From JACOTV01 sp964579395 (GTDB lineage: Bacteria > Patescibacteriota > Microgenomatia > UBA1406 > GWC2-37-13), in assembly GCA_964579395.1 (NCBI GenBank), contig CAZOFT010000007.1:1-64000 (forward strand): DNA of 64,000 nucleotides. Direction: 5' to 3'. A program made the translations under genes and the position numbers. Under the pieces are notes generated by a model, which had not been told where the DNA came from, ran no database searches, and saw nothing but the letters and a program-made list of their open reading frames with translations. Below, piece by piece: positions 24,418 to 32,400 of the stretch. How positions within the stretch are numbered: position 1 is the first letter of the stretch; every line of letters begins with the position of its first letter.

Positions 24418-25023
24418 TTAGTTTATCTGCTGAATCAATCGGAAATTCATGTCAAATGACACGCTGTCAGACTGAATGCTGTTGTCATAATCATCCCCTG
24501 TCGCATTCCAGTGGACACGAATCGTGCGCTCGTCATTTGGCTGCAGCACAATTGGTGTAAGCGAATCCCATGCGGTTCCCAAATCATCCTCATTTGCATC
24601 AGCAAGTGCGGTAGATGCTACTTGAGTTCCGTCCAGATCGACGTCGAGTGAGAGCACATTTCCCATCTCGCCGATATCATCGGCCTCACAAGCGGCCTCA
24701 AATTCTTTTTCCTGATCATTACAGCCGTTGTCCTTGTTTTGAACATTCTGCAGTCGCAGCATCAGGCGACCGGGAAGTGATCCGGTATTTTTAATGGTGT
24801 ATGTTTTTTCTCCGGTGATGTCGCCGTTCTCGCCGACATTGTCCACAACAAACGGATCATTAGCCGTATTGTTGGAGGTCACATTGAGGTCAAGTGTTCC
24901 TGCTGTAAAGCGATTGGTGGAGGCAGTTCGCTGAGCAGTAAAGTATGCATAGGTGCCAGCGATTGCACCACCTGCTACCAAAACGATGAGCACAATGCTC
25001 AACATGAGTCGTTTGTTTTTCAT
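24418..25023 (-). CDS. TasA/camelysin-type surface fibre protein, copy 1
   Basis: A 201-residue precursor with the textbook signal of SipW substrates: MKNKRLMLSIVLIVLVAGG, then GTYAYFTAQRTASTNRFTAG followed by TLDLNV. The mature domain is a beta-sandwich with acidic loops and a Cys pair (NGCNDQ, EAACEAD), closing with DSVSFDMNFRLIQQ. By analogy to TasA and camelysin it would be exported, cleaved by SipW and assembled into matrix fibres. The ATG at 25023 follows a 49-nt leader from a near-consensus promoter. It heads the minus-strand cluster TasA-like, sipW, TasA-like, sipW. Confidence 0.88.
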   Translation of the reverse strand: MKNKRLMLSIVLIVLVAGGAIAGTYAYFTAQRTASTNRFTAGTLDLNVTSNNTANDPFVVDNVGENGDITGEKTYTIKNTGSLPGRLMLRLQNVQNKDNGCNDQEKEFEAACEADDIGEMGNVLSLDVDLDGTQVASTALADANEDDLGTAWDSLTPIVLQPNDERTIRVHWNATGDDYDNSIQSDSVSFDMNFRLIQQIN

Positions 25024-25071
25024 GTATTTTTGAGTGTTTGAAATGAACAATAAATAATAGGTGTATCTATG

Positions 25072-25101
25072 AGTATATGTATAAAATATGTATAAAGTCA
25101 A
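25072..25101 (-). promoter_or_regulatory. Promoter of the TasA/SipW-like cluster
   Basis: On the minus strand TTGACT (25101-25096), 18-bp spacer, TATACT (25077-25072), followed by a leader of about 42 nt. The surrounding 25024-25234 is AT-rich and holds no other gene. Confidence 0.65.
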
Positions 25102-25234
25102 CACACATTCACACTGCTTCTAAATAGATCGTTTTGACAATCTAATTACATTTTGATGCAGTGAGAGAAAGGGTTTTTGACACGAAAAAAATAATTGGTG
25201 TACGAGTAAAAACGTATGAGTAAAGATGTGTATG

Positions 25235-25825
25235 TTACTCGCTTACCCTGCCGTGTTTGTGATGGAGAATCAGATCGCGAATGAATGCCGATTTGGTGAT
25301 GCCACGCGCTTGGGCCTGAGATTTTACGTATTCCAGAAGATCGGGTGAGATGAAGAAGTTAAAGCGACGATCCATGGTGTTTTTGATAAGGCCGATTGAC
25401 TCATCAATTACGGTCGGAAGTGAGTCATCGTCGTACGACTTGAGAATGAACTTTGGGTTGTCGATCGCCATAACAAAATTCGGTCGGTTGCTGTCAAAGT
25501 AGAGTCCGATCGTGGACTTGCCCAGCTCCAGTGCTTTTTCGATAAGCACCCCGAGCGCCGTGCTGGCAAATGAGCATTCAAACACGGTGATTTCTGCTTG
25601 TTTAATGCAGGTGAGATGATGGTGGTACAACGACGCGTAGGTGTCCTGGTCGCCGATTTCCAGACGGTGTGCCAAATCCATGTCGTACGGGGCAGTGATA
25701 GAGTCGTCTACATGGTGTGCGCCACGCTCTTCAAAGAGGCGATAGATACGTTTGTAGTAGCCATTGAATAACCGTTTCCCTTCCTCGGGCGCAGTAAAAT
25801 ACAGTTTTGATCCCTGCATGGGCAT
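25235..25825 (-). CDS. Nucleoside-2-deoxyribosyltransferase-like domain fused to a ribbon-helix-helix
   Basis: A 196-residue protein. Residues 5-150 have a Rossmann-like layout close to nucleoside 2-deoxyribosyltransferase-type proteins: KLYFTAPEEGKRLFNGYY at the first strand, then CIKQAEITVFECSFAS followed by TALGVLIEKALELGKSTIGLY, with a Glu (IEKALE) where such enzymes place a catalytic acid. Residues 155-190 (FFISPDLLEYVKSQAQARG, ITKSAFIRDLI) match a ribbon-helix-helix DNA-binding motif. It may bind DNA and sense or modify nucleotides (inference). Start ATG 25825 is chosen because a consensus promoter ends 6 nt upstream; ATG 25840 would lie within it. Confidence 0.6.
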   Translation of the reverse strand: MPMQGSKLYFTAPEEGKRLFNGYYKRIYRLFEERGAHHVDDSITAPYDMDLAHRLEIGDQDTYASLYHHHLTCIKQAEITVFECSFASTALGVLIEKALELGKSTIGLYFDSNRPNFVMAIDNPKFILKSYDDDSLPTVIDESIGLIKNTMDRRFNFFISPDLLEYVKSQAQARGITKSAFIRDLILHHKHGRVSE

Positions 25826-25831
25826 ATCCCG

Positions 25832-25860
25832 ATAATACATATACGATGTGTATGTGTCAA
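25832..25860 (-). promoter_or_regulatory. Consensus promoter of the RHH-fusion gene
   Basis: On the minus strand TTGACA (25860-25855), exactly 17 bp, TATTAT (25837-25832), 6 nt to the ATG at 25825. Transcription should begin at or next to the start codon. Confidence 0.75.
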
Positions 25861-25951
25861 TATGTAACCTTTGTTTCCGGTGGAGTGAGTGTTTGTATGC
25901 TCTTGTGTCAGACAGGTTGAGATTAGCTGGTTTTTCCCTGTCAGGATGTGC

Positions 25952-25957
25952 TATACT
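25952..25957 (+). promoter_or_regulatory. Extended -10 of the tRNA-binding protein gene
   Basis: TGC directly precedes TATACT (extended -10), 7 nt before the ATG at 25965: leaderless. Confidence 0.65.
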
Positions 25958-25964
25958 CAAGCCC

Positions 25965-26300
25965 ATGAAAGATGTAATAGCATATGATGATTTTGCCAAA
26001 TTGGACATTCGTGTCGCGACGATCGTGGCTGCTGAGCGCGTGCCTGAGGCAGACAAGTTGCTTAAGCTTGAGATTGATCTGGGGGACGAAACGCGCCAGC
26101 TGATGGCAGGGATTGCTGAGTATATAGAAGATCCGCAGACATTAGTCGGAAAACAAGTGCCGGTCTTGGTGAATCTTGCCCCTCGCAAGATGCGCGGATA
26201 CGAAAGTCAGGGAATGATGCTTGCTGCAAGTGACGAAAGTGGCGCCCCCGTGCTGTTGCATCCCGAGACACCCCTCGCAAACGGGTCCAGTATTTATTGA
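25965..26300 (+). CDS. tRNA-binding OB-fold protein (MetRS C-terminal domain / CsaA-like)
   Basis: A 111-residue stand-alone EMAP/Trbp111-type OB fold. Signatures are FAKLDIRVATIVAAERVP, ADKLLKLEIDLG, QLMAGIAEYI and VLVNLAPRKMRGYESQGMML, followed by a proline-rich end. This equals the C-terminal dimerisation and tRNA-binding domain of bacterial methionyl-tRNA synthetase. It would bind the tRNA elbow and assist a MetRS lacking this domain, or act alone like Trbp111. It is followed 14 bp later by the NlpC/P60 gene. Confidence 0.92.
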   Translation: MKDVIAYDDFAKLDIRVATIVAAERVPEADKLLKLEIDLGDETRQLMAGIAEYIEDPQTLVGKQVPVLVNLAPRKMRGYESQGMMLAASDESGAPVLLHPETPLANGSSIY

Positions 26301-26314
26301 CTTCAAAGGCACCT

Positions 26315-26857
26315 ATGAGTATGAAAGAAGCTGTATTGCCCGTGGAGACTGATGTGGCAGCCAAAATACGTTCGACGATATATGATGTGGCTGAGCAGTA
26401 TATCGGACATCCGACGTGTAGCGCATCACGCAGAGCTGAAGGAATGGAGCCGCACAATGGATTTCATTGTCTGGGACTCGTATCACAGGTGCTTCGAGAT
26501 GCTCAAGTGCTGCCTCAGCGTGCAGATGGGACCGTGCGTCCAGCACGCGGCATGGGTGTCTTGTATGCTAAAAGCCGGCTTGTACTTCCTGAGCAGGCAG
26601 AAAGGGGAGATTTGGTATTTTATGTACATACAAATCATGATGGCTTGGTGTATCCGAGTCATGTAGGAGTATATGCCGGTGTGGATCGGATCATCGACTC
26701 ATCGGGAGTGGATAATGATCTGGTGCGTCGGACGCGCATCGGATGCGATCCGTACCCGTATAGCACAGACGGAAATCCGCTTGAACCGGGAGTAATATAC
26801 AGCGTGTATCGAAGTGTCGTGCAGACTCCGTGGCATTTTCAAGGCAAACCGCTGTGA
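26315..26857 (+). CDS. NlpC/P60-like cysteine peptidase
   Basis: A 180-residue protein. Helical start (AEQYIGHPTC), then the nucleophile Cys52 in NGFHCLGLVSQVL, GDLVFYVH, and the catalytic His116 in PSHVGVYAG, with the polar third residue in RIIDSSG. This is the order of an NlpC/P60 (CHAP-related) fold that cleaves peptidoglycan stem peptides. No signal peptide is seen, so if it acts on the wall its export route is unclear; it may instead work in the cytoplasm on another amide. ATG 26315 is preferred to TTG 26297. Confidence 0.75.
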   Translation: MSMKEAVLPVETDVAAKIRSTIYDVAEQYIGHPTCSASRRAEGMEPHNGFHCLGLVSQVLRDAQVLPQRADGTVRPARGMGVLYAKSRLVLPEQAERGDLVFYVHTNHDGLVYPSHVGVYAGVDRIIDSSGVDNDLVRRTRIGCDPYPYSTDGNPLEPGVIYSVYRSVVQTPWHFQGKPL

Positions 26858-26863
26858 GTATGA

Positions 26864-26869
26864 TATAGT
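26864..26869 (+). promoter_or_regulatory. -10 element of the Nudix gene
   Basis: TATAGT, 6 nt before the ATG at 26876; an overlapping TATGAT sits at 26859-26864. Leaderless. Confidence 0.6.
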
Positions 26870-26875
26870 AGCACT

Positions 26876-27430
26876 ATGGCAATTCCTGAGGGCGCAACAA
26901 AAGTATTTACCGGTCAGATATTTGATGTCTACCAATGGGAGCAGGAGCTCTTTGACGGATCAAAGGCTACATTTGAAAAACTGGGCCGGGTAGATACGGT
27001 TGAAGTTCTGGCCACCTCAGGTGATCAGGTCTACTACGCGCGCCAGTCTCAACCCCAGCAAAAAAACTACATCGGCCTGTTTGGCGGTCGCATCGATGCA
27101 GGAGAGACGCCGCAGCAGGCGGCAGTGCGTGAACTGCGGGAAGAGGCAGGGATGCAAAGCAGCGATTGGGAGCTCTACAAATCGTATCGCCCCTATAACA
27201 AAATGGAATGGCAAGTGCATGTGTTTATCGCCCGGGACTGCCAGGTAGTCGGTGATCAGGCGCTTGATGCCGGTGAGCAGATTGAGATGGCTCACGCCGG
27301 GTTTGAAGAGTTTTTAAGTATTATGGAATCAGATCAATACGTGGGGAAGGAATTGCTGATTGATGTGCTGAAGATGCGTCTGCATCCGGACAAATTGGCT
27401 GCCTTTCAGAAGAAGCTATTTACACTATAA
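26876..27430 (+). CDS. Nudix hydrolase (ADP-ribose pyrophosphatase-like)
   Basis: A 184-residue protein with a complete Nudix box, GGRIDAGETPQQAAVRELRE followed by EAGM (about 72-94), fitting G-x5-E-x7-R-E-U-x-E-E-x-G-U. The N-terminal beta-strands (KVFTGQIFDVYQWEQELFDG) are those of ADP-ribose or nucleotide-sugar pyrophosphatases. It would hydrolyse a nucleoside diphosphate linked to another group, using Mg2+. Its stop codon lies within the -10 hexamer of the next gene. Confidence 0.9.
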   Translation: MAIPEGATKVFTGQIFDVYQWEQELFDGSKATFEKLGRVDTVEVLATSGDQVYYARQSQPQQKNYIGLFGGRIDAGETPQQAAVRELREEAGMQSSDWELYKSYRPYNKMEWQVHVFIARDCQVVGDQALDAGEQIEMAHAGFEEFLSIMESDQYVGKELLIDVLKMRLHPDKLAAFQKKLFTL

Positions 27431-27431
27431 T
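27426..27431 (+). promoter_or_regulatory. -10 element overlapping the Nudix stop codon
   Basis: A perfect TATAAT that includes the TAA stop at 27428-27430, 7 nt before the ATG at 27439. Confidence 0.65.
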
Positions 27432-27438
27432 GTACAGC

Positions 27439-28065
27439 ATGAAGACTACCGACCTATTTGATCTGCAGGATTTTTCGCACAAAGAGCTTTTCGGCGAAGA
27501 GTTTCCCTGGCAGGCGCTTGAGAGGCTTGATTCCTACATAAAAAAGCAGTTTGATTCAGCAGCGGTAGATGAAAACTGCGACCAGTTTCCCGGCGTGCAT
27601 GTCGGGGAGGGTACAACGATTGCGCCAGGTGCGGTGATTGAGGGGCCGGCCATCATCGGCCGCGACTGCAGTATCGGTCATGGCGCATATATTCGCGGCG
27701 GTACGATCTTAGGTGATCGGGTGCATGTGGGGCATGCGGCAGAGATCAAACACTCCATCATCATGAATGACGCAGCTATCGCACACTTAAACTATATCGG
27801 CGATAGTATTTTAGGAAATATGGTCAACATCTCAGGCGGCGCCATCTGTGCCAACTTCCGATTGGACAAACAGCCAGTTACCGTGCGTCATGGCGATGAG
27901 CGCCACGAGACAGGCTTGGAAAAACTGGGTGCACTGGTGGGTGACGGCAGTAATGTGGGGGTTAATGCGGTTCTGAACCCAGGCACGGTGTTGGGTCAGT
28001 CGGTCGTGGTGCATCCGCTCCAAAACGTGTCCGGCACACACCCGGCAGAAGCGGTGATTCGCTAA
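27439..28065 (+). CDS. Left-handed beta-helix sugar-phosphate acetyltransferase (GlmU C-terminal-like)
   Basis: A 208-residue protein. After a helical 45-residue start it has hexapeptide repeats (VHVGEGTTIAPGAVIEGPAI and GHGAYIRGGTILGD). The part EIKHSIIMNDAAIAHLNYIG, then DSILGNMVNISGGAICANFR, corresponds to the acetyl-CoA and sugar-phosphate site of GlmU, with the catalytic His in IAHLNYIGD. The segment ETGLEKLGALVGDGSNVG resembles archaeal sugar-1-phosphate acetyltransferases. No uridylyltransferase domain is present. With glmS next door it probably acetylates glucosamine-1-phosphate toward UDP-GlcNAc. The start follows from the -10 box 7 nt upstream. Confidence 0.85.
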   Translation: MKTTDLFDLQDFSHKELFGEEFPWQALERLDSYIKKQFDSAAVDENCDQFPGVHVGEGTTIAPGAVIEGPAIIGRDCSIGHGAYIRGGTILGDRVHVGHAAEIKHSIIMNDAAIAHLNYIGDSILGNMVNISGGAICANFRLDKQPVTVRHGDERHETGLEKLGALVGDGSNVGVNAVLNPGTVLGQSVVVHPLQNVSGTHPAEAVIR

Positions 28066-28101
28066 TATCTTCTTTAGGTTTCTCCAAGGCTCTTTATATG
28101 C

Positions 28102-28170
28102 TACAATACAGGACGTCTTCGCAGGTTTTTGCGGAGGTAGTTTGACTTTGTAGTGAATATTTTCCATAGT
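28102..28170 (+). promoter_or_regulatory. Tandem promoters and leader hairpin before glmS
   Basis: Distal promoter: TGC-TACAAT (28102-28107) with a leader of about 64 nt containing a 7-bp stem (28117-28123 with 28130-28136). Proximal promoter: TTGACT (28142-28147), 17 bp, CATAGT (28165-28170), 7 nt to the ATG at 28178. No glmS ribozyme core is visible. Confidence 0.55.
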
Positions 28171-28177
28171 TAGTAGC

Positions 28178-29947
28178 ATGTGCGGCATTTTCGGGTACGT
28201 CGGAACCAACACGGATGTGGCAGGCATGGTCTTGGCCAGTCTGAAAACGCTTGAGTATCGCGGCTATGACAGCTGGGGTATTGCAGTCGGAGCCGACAAG
28301 GGTATTACTGTCGAAAAACATATCGGTAAAATCGGTGATGCAACCACGCAAAAACAACTCTCCACGATCGGAATCGGTCATACTCGCTGGGCCACTCATG
28401 GCGGCGTAACAATCCAAAACGCACATCCTCACACTGATGAATCAGGCTCTCTCGCACTCGTTCACAACGGTATCATTGAAAATGACAATGCGCTCCGCAG
28501 CGCGCTTCTCACGCATCAGTTTGTGTCGCAAACGGACTCTGAAGTCATGGTGCACTTGGTCGAGCAGGAGCTGAAAGAAACGGACTCACTTGAGCAGGCA
28601 GTGCGCAGCGCGTTTGCCAAAGTGCAGGGACTCAATGCGTTTGTCTTGTTCAGTGCAGATCATCAGCAGATAGTAGCGGTCAAAAACGGTTCCCCTCTTG
28701 TTATCGGAAAAAATGATGACGGGTACTTTTTGGCATCAGATATCGCCGGGATCATTGAGTACACGAAGGATGTGTATTTTGTCCAGGACGGTGAGATGGT
28801 GGTGATGAGTCAGGGCGGTGTAGCGCTTTTGGATGCTGCAACCGGAAAAGAGCTCCCGCTTGCGTTTACCAAGACTGAATGGACGTTTGAGCAGGCGCAA
28901 AAGGGGGAGTATGCGCACTATCTGATTAAAGAAATTCATGATCAACCGGATATTCTTGATCGTATCGCAGCCAGTTATGAACGTCAGATCGCCGAGTTTG
29001 TTGGTGAGCTCAAGCAGGCTCACGGATCCTTTTTTGTAGGGTGCGGAACGGCGTCATATGCGGCGCTTTGCGGCACATATCTATTTTCTCAGATTGCCAA
29101 GCGGCATGTAAATTTCTCAATAGGCTCAGAGTTTCGCTACTGGCAGGATTATGTGGCAAAAGACACGCTCGTTGTTCCGATAACCCAAAGCGGCGAGACG
29201 ATCGATGTGGTGCAGCCTGTGGAGGAAGCGAAAGCACGCGGTGCGCGCGTATGTGCTATCACCAACGTACTTGGGTCAACGATTTATCGGCAGGCCGACA
29301 TGGCGCTTCTTTTGGGGGCCGGTCAGGAGCGTGCGGTGATCTCAACCAAAGCATTTTTGGCAATGATTGCCGTGCTTTTGTATAGTGCCTACGAACTCGT
29401 AGACCGCGGCGATGAGGCGCGTGAGCTGTTAACTGCTGCGGCAAAGGAGTTGCGAGAAACGATGCTGACACAGCAGTATATTGAGGAGCATATTAAGCCT
29501 TTGGCTGCGTCGCTTACCTCGTGTGATCATATGTATATTCTCGGTCGCGGCTTGTCGTACCCGGCCGCGTTGGAGTTTGCGCTGAAGATGAAAGAGACCA
29601 CCTATCTGCATGCTGAAGGATTTGCCGGAGGTGAGCTCAAACACGGCGTGATTGCCCTGATTGAAGAGGGGACGCCCGTGGTTGTGTTGGCGCCACTTGA
29701 TGAGACGTATGATGAGATCATCTCAAATGCACAGGAAGTCAAAGCGCGCGGCGGGCGCATCATCGGTGTGAGTCCCAAAGAACATCCGGTATTCGATCAG
29801 TATATTCCGGTTGCTGATGTTGATCATGCAACGATTATGTTGGAGGTCGTGGTGTCGCAGCTTTTGGCCTATTACCTGGCGCTTGAGAAGGGGTTTGAGG
29901 ATCCGGACAAGCCGCGTAACCTCGCAAAAAGCGTTACCGTTAAATAA
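28178..29947 (+). CDS. glmS: Glutamine--fructose-6-phosphate aminotransferase (isomerizing)
   Basis: A 589-residue enzyme that makes glucosamine-6-phosphate, the entry to UDP-GlcNAc and peptidoglycan. The N-terminal Ntn glutaminase starts MCGIFGYVG, with Cys2 as nucleophile after Met removal, and has GHTRWATHG and HNGIIEN. Two SIS domains follow: GCGTASYAALCG and ITQSGETIDVVQP, then ILGRGLSYPAALEFALKMKE. The C-terminal end DKPRNLAKSVTVK is canonical. It is flanked by a GlmU-like acetyltransferase and by the GlmR/YvcK gene, all serving the same pathway. Confidence 0.97.
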   Translation: MCGIFGYVGTNTDVAGMVLASLKTLEYRGYDSWGIAVGADKGITVEKHIGKIGDATTQKQLSTIGIGHTRWATHGGVTIQNAHPHTDESGSLALVHNGIIENDNALRSALLTHQFVSQTDSEVMVHLVEQELKETDSLEQAVRSAFAKVQGLNAFVLFSADHQQIVAVKNGSPLVIGKNDDGYFLASDIAGIIEYTKDVYFVQDGEMVVMSQGGVALLDAATGKELPLAFTKTEWTFEQAQKGEYAHYLIKEIHDQPDILDRIAASYERQIAEFVGELKQAHGSFFVGCGTASYAALCGTYLFSQIAKRHVNFSIGSEFRYWQDYVAKDTLVVPITQSGETIDVVQPVEEAKARGARVCAITNVLGSTIYRQADMALLLGAGQERAVISTKAFLAMIAVLLYSAYELVDRGDEARELLTAAAKELRETMLTQQYIEEHIKPLAASLTSCDHMYILGRGLSYPAALEFALKMKETTYLHAEGFAGGELKHGVIALIEEGTPVVVLAPLDETYDEIISNAQEVKARGGRIIGVSPKEHPVFDQYIPVADVDHATIMLEVVVSQLLAYYLALEKGFEDPDKPRNLAKSVTVK

Positions 29948-29987
29948 AATGTATATTCAGTAACTTTTCATTTTCACTCAGTATTCT

Positions 29988-30983
29988 ATGCATACAGCAC
30001 GACCACACATCGTAGTTATGGGCGGCGGCACCGGGACATTTGTATCGCTCTGCGGACTGCGGGATTATCCGGTTGATTTAACGGCCATTGTCACCATGAT
30101 GGATGACGGCGGCTCAAGCGGAAGGCTGCGTGATCAACTCGGTGTATTGCCGCCGGGGGATCTGCGCCAGTGTCTGGTTGCGCTGTCTGAGGACGCCACG
30201 ATTTGGCGCCGATTGTTTACGTATCGGTTTGAGTCAGGCGATCTGGAAGGACACAACTTTGGCAACATCATGTTGTCTGCACTGGAGAAAGTCATGCCGA
30301 CGTATGAAGAGTCGTTGGAGCAGGCACACACGATCATGGATGTCAAAGGTCACGTGTTGCCGGTGACTCATGAGCAGGCGCGTTTGACTGCTCATTATGA
30401 GTCCGGACGGGTAGTTCACGGAGAGACACTCCTGGATGAAGAGGGTGTAGATGGTAGTCGTATCAAAGACTTGATTCTTGAGCCGACTGTTCACATCGCA
30501 CATGCAGCCAAGCAGGCGATTGCTGCCGCTGACTGCATCGTGTTGGGGCCGGGAGATCTCTATTCCAGCATCATTGTGTTGGCGAAAGTCGAAGGAGTTG
30601 CTGAGGCAGTAGCCCAGTCAAAGGCCAAGCTGGTGTATGTGTCTAATCTGATGACAAAGTCGTCCCAGACATACGGATACAGCGTATCGGACCATGTGGC
30701 AGATATCGAGCGTTACTTCAAGCGTCGACCTGATGTGGTGGTGGCAAATAGTGCCGACATCCCACAGCAAGTAGCTGCGTACTATAAACTAAGTCAAGAT
30801 ATTCCGGTGCGAAACGATATGAAATCAGATGACACCACGACCATTATTGAAGCAGATGTACTCAGCAGCATGACACATGTGGCCCAAGATGGGGTGCATT
30901 CGGCTAGTCAGGCACACAGTATTTTGCGCCATGACAGTGCAAAACTTGCACATATCCTGCATACTATTTGTACGACATCATGA
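29988..30983 (+). CDS. yvcK: YvcK/GlmR family UDP-GlcNAc-binding regulator
   Basis: A 331-residue protein of the CofD/YvcK family. It starts HIVVMGGGTGTFVSL (nucleotide-binding loop), then VTMMDDGGSSGRLRDQLGVL and PPGDLRQCLVALS, GHNFGNIML, and LGPGDLYSSII. In Bacillus the homologue binds UDP-GlcNAc, is needed for growth on gluconeogenic carbon and stimulates GlmS. Finding it 40 bp behind glmS supports the same control link here. It overlaps the following gene as ATGA. Confidence 0.95.
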   Translation: MHTARPHIVVMGGGTGTFVSLCGLRDYPVDLTAIVTMMDDGGSSGRLRDQLGVLPPGDLRQCLVALSEDATIWRRLFTYRFESGDLEGHNFGNIMLSALEKVMPTYEESLEQAHTIMDVKGHVLPVTHEQARLTAHYESGRVVHGETLLDEEGVDGSRIKDLILEPTVHIAHAAKQAIAAADCIVLGPGDLYSSIIVLAKVEGVAEAVAQSKAKLVYVSNLMTKSSQTYGYSVSDHVADIERYFKRRPDVVVANSADIPQQVAAYYKLSQDIPVRNDMKSDDTTTIIEADVLSSMTHVAQDGVHSASQAHSILRHDSAKLAHILHTICTTS

Positions 30984-31663
30984 TTCAACTTCTACAGCAC
31001 ATTAACCGACAGATTATCCCTCATCGCAAGGCGATTATCTCGTTGTTTGTTGCTGCCGAATGGGTAGTGGTGCTTCTTACTGCCGCCGGTTTTTACTCCA
31101 TCGTTACCGGATCCAATGAGACGGCAATTGTATGGTATGACATCGGTGCGCAAGCGGGTGAACTGGCGCTGTATGTGTTTTTTGTGACCATAACAGCAGG
31201 CATCCTTCGTCGATTTGGTCTATTGCAACCGATCCAACAGCTGCTCATGCTGTTTCGACGTCACTTGGGGATTATGACGTATTTGCTGGGAGTCATGCAC
31301 TGGGTGTTTGTGCGCATTGCATTTGCAGCAAAACAAGGGGTAGCACCTGCTCTTGCAACATTTGAAATACCGTCTTTTATCGCGATGCAGGTGATGTTTG
31401 TCATGTTTGTGACTTCAAATGACTGGTCGGTAAAGCGCCTGGGTCCGTGGTGGAAGCGCCTGCATGCACTGATTTACATCGTGGCATGGCTACTGTTTTT
31501 TCATGTTGCATTGCAGATCGGTGAAGGTCGCGAAAAAGCTCCCATCGCATTTGTATTTGCCGCGGCAGAGCTGGTGTCGCTTGTATATGATGCAATAAAA
31601 AAGCGCAAAGCACGACAAGTGGCTGCAGAGACTGCGCAGGCAGAAGCGAGTATGGTACAATGA
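30980..31663 (+). CDS. Ferric-reductase-like haem membrane protein (MsrQ/YedZ-like)
   Basis: About 227 residues with five to six membrane helices. Histidines in RRHLGIMTYLLGVMHWVF and WWKRLHALIYIVAWLLFFH are placed like the haem ligands of the ferric reductase-like transmembrane domain (MsrQ, FRE). It may move electrons across the membrane. No NAD/FAD domain is attached and no msrP partner is in the window. The ATG at 30980 overlaps the yvcK stop (ATGA). The C-terminal tail is charged and cytoplasmic. Confidence 0.75.
   Translation: MIQLLQHINRQIIPHRKAIISLFVAAEWVVVLLTAAGFYSIVTGSNETAIVWYDIGAQAGELALYVFFVTITAGILRRFGLLQPIQQLLMLFRRHLGIMTYLLGVMHWVFVRIAFAAKQGVAPALATFEIPSFIAMQVMFVMFVTSNDWSVKRLGPWWKRLHALIYIVAWLLFFHVALQIGEGREKAPIAFVFAAAELVSLVYDAIKKRKARQVAAETAQAEASMVQ
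31656..31661 (+). promoter_or_regulatory. -10 element before the cyclophilin gene
   Basis: TACAAT, 19 nt before the ATG at 31681 and overlapping the alternative ATG at 31660. Confidence 0.4.
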
Positions 31664-31680
31664 CAGTCAACCCATCACGT

Positions 31681-32385
31681 ATGAACAAGATATGGAATGC
31701 CAATGTTGTCTTTACCGGATTTGTAGTCCTTCTCGTGTTGTTTGTGGCCGGCGGATTTTGGTATATCCGCGGCAAAAACACCTACAAATCCTCAGCGGAC
31801 AGTACGCAAGCTATGGCGGATGAATCTGCCGAATCACCCAATGCATCTGAACAGTTACCAGTTTCAGAATCACAAAAACCTATGTCACAACCACCTGCCA
31901 TGCAGATTGATGAATCAAAAACCAATTCCGTCGTTCTTCACACGGAAGCCGGAGATATTACCATTGAACTGAATGCCAAACAGACCCCGATCACCGCAAA
32001 CAACTTTTATTCGCTTGCGAAAAAAGGCTTTTATGACGGCACGATCTTTCATCGTACCATTCCCGGATTCATGATCCAGGGAGGTGACCCAACCGGTACC
32101 GGCACAGGAGGCCCGGGCTATCAGTTTGAAGATGAGCCGTTTGAAGGCGAGTATACTCGCGGCACAGTCGCTATGGCCAATGCCGGACCCGATACCAATG
32201 GAAGTCAGTTTTTCATCATGCATAAAGACTATGGTCTTCCGCCAAACTACACCATCTTTGGTCGTGTGACTGAGGGAATGGATGTGGTTGATAAAATCGC
32301 GACTGCAGGAACAAAGCCTGAGGGCGAGGGATCAACTCCCGTAAATCCGGTCAAGATCACGAAGGCTGAAATAGTTGTTGAATAA
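31681..32385 (+). CDS. Membrane-anchored cyclophilin-type peptidyl-prolyl isomerase
   Basis: About 234 residues: N-terminal anchor (about 8-28), a Ser/Pro/Gln-rich linker of about 50 residues, then a single-domain bacterial cyclophilin. Active-site features are FYDGTIFHRTIPGFMIQGGD (the Arg of FHR and the FMIQGGD loop), then GTVAMANAGPDTNGSQFFI. It folds exported proteins on the outer face of the membrane. ATG 31660, overlapping the previous stop as ATGA, is an alternative start. The position behind a redox-type membrane protein is of unclear meaning. Confidence 0.93.
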   Translation: MNKIWNANVVFTGFVVLLVLFVAGGFWYIRGKNTYKSSADSTQAMADESAESPNASEQLPVSESQKPMSQPPAMQIDESKTNSVVLHTEAGDITIELNAKQTPITANNFYSLAKKGFYDGTIFHRTIPGFMIQGGDPTGTGTGGPGYQFEDEPFEGEYTRGTVAMANAGPDTNGSQFFIMHKDYGLPPNYTIFGRVTEGMDVVDKIATAGTKPEGEGSTPVNPVKITKAEIVVE

Positions 32386-32400
32386 GCTTCACAAAACGGT

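Noticed and set aside
25826..25840. ATG at 25840 as start of the RHH-fusion gene
   Set aside because: It lies directly upstream of the -10 hexamer of a consensus promoter, so it would not be transcribed from it; ATG 25825 fits the leaderless pattern.
28108..28177. glmS ribozyme in the glmS leader
   Set aside because: The leader has one 7-bp stem but not the nested pseudoknot core or the length of the ribozyme.
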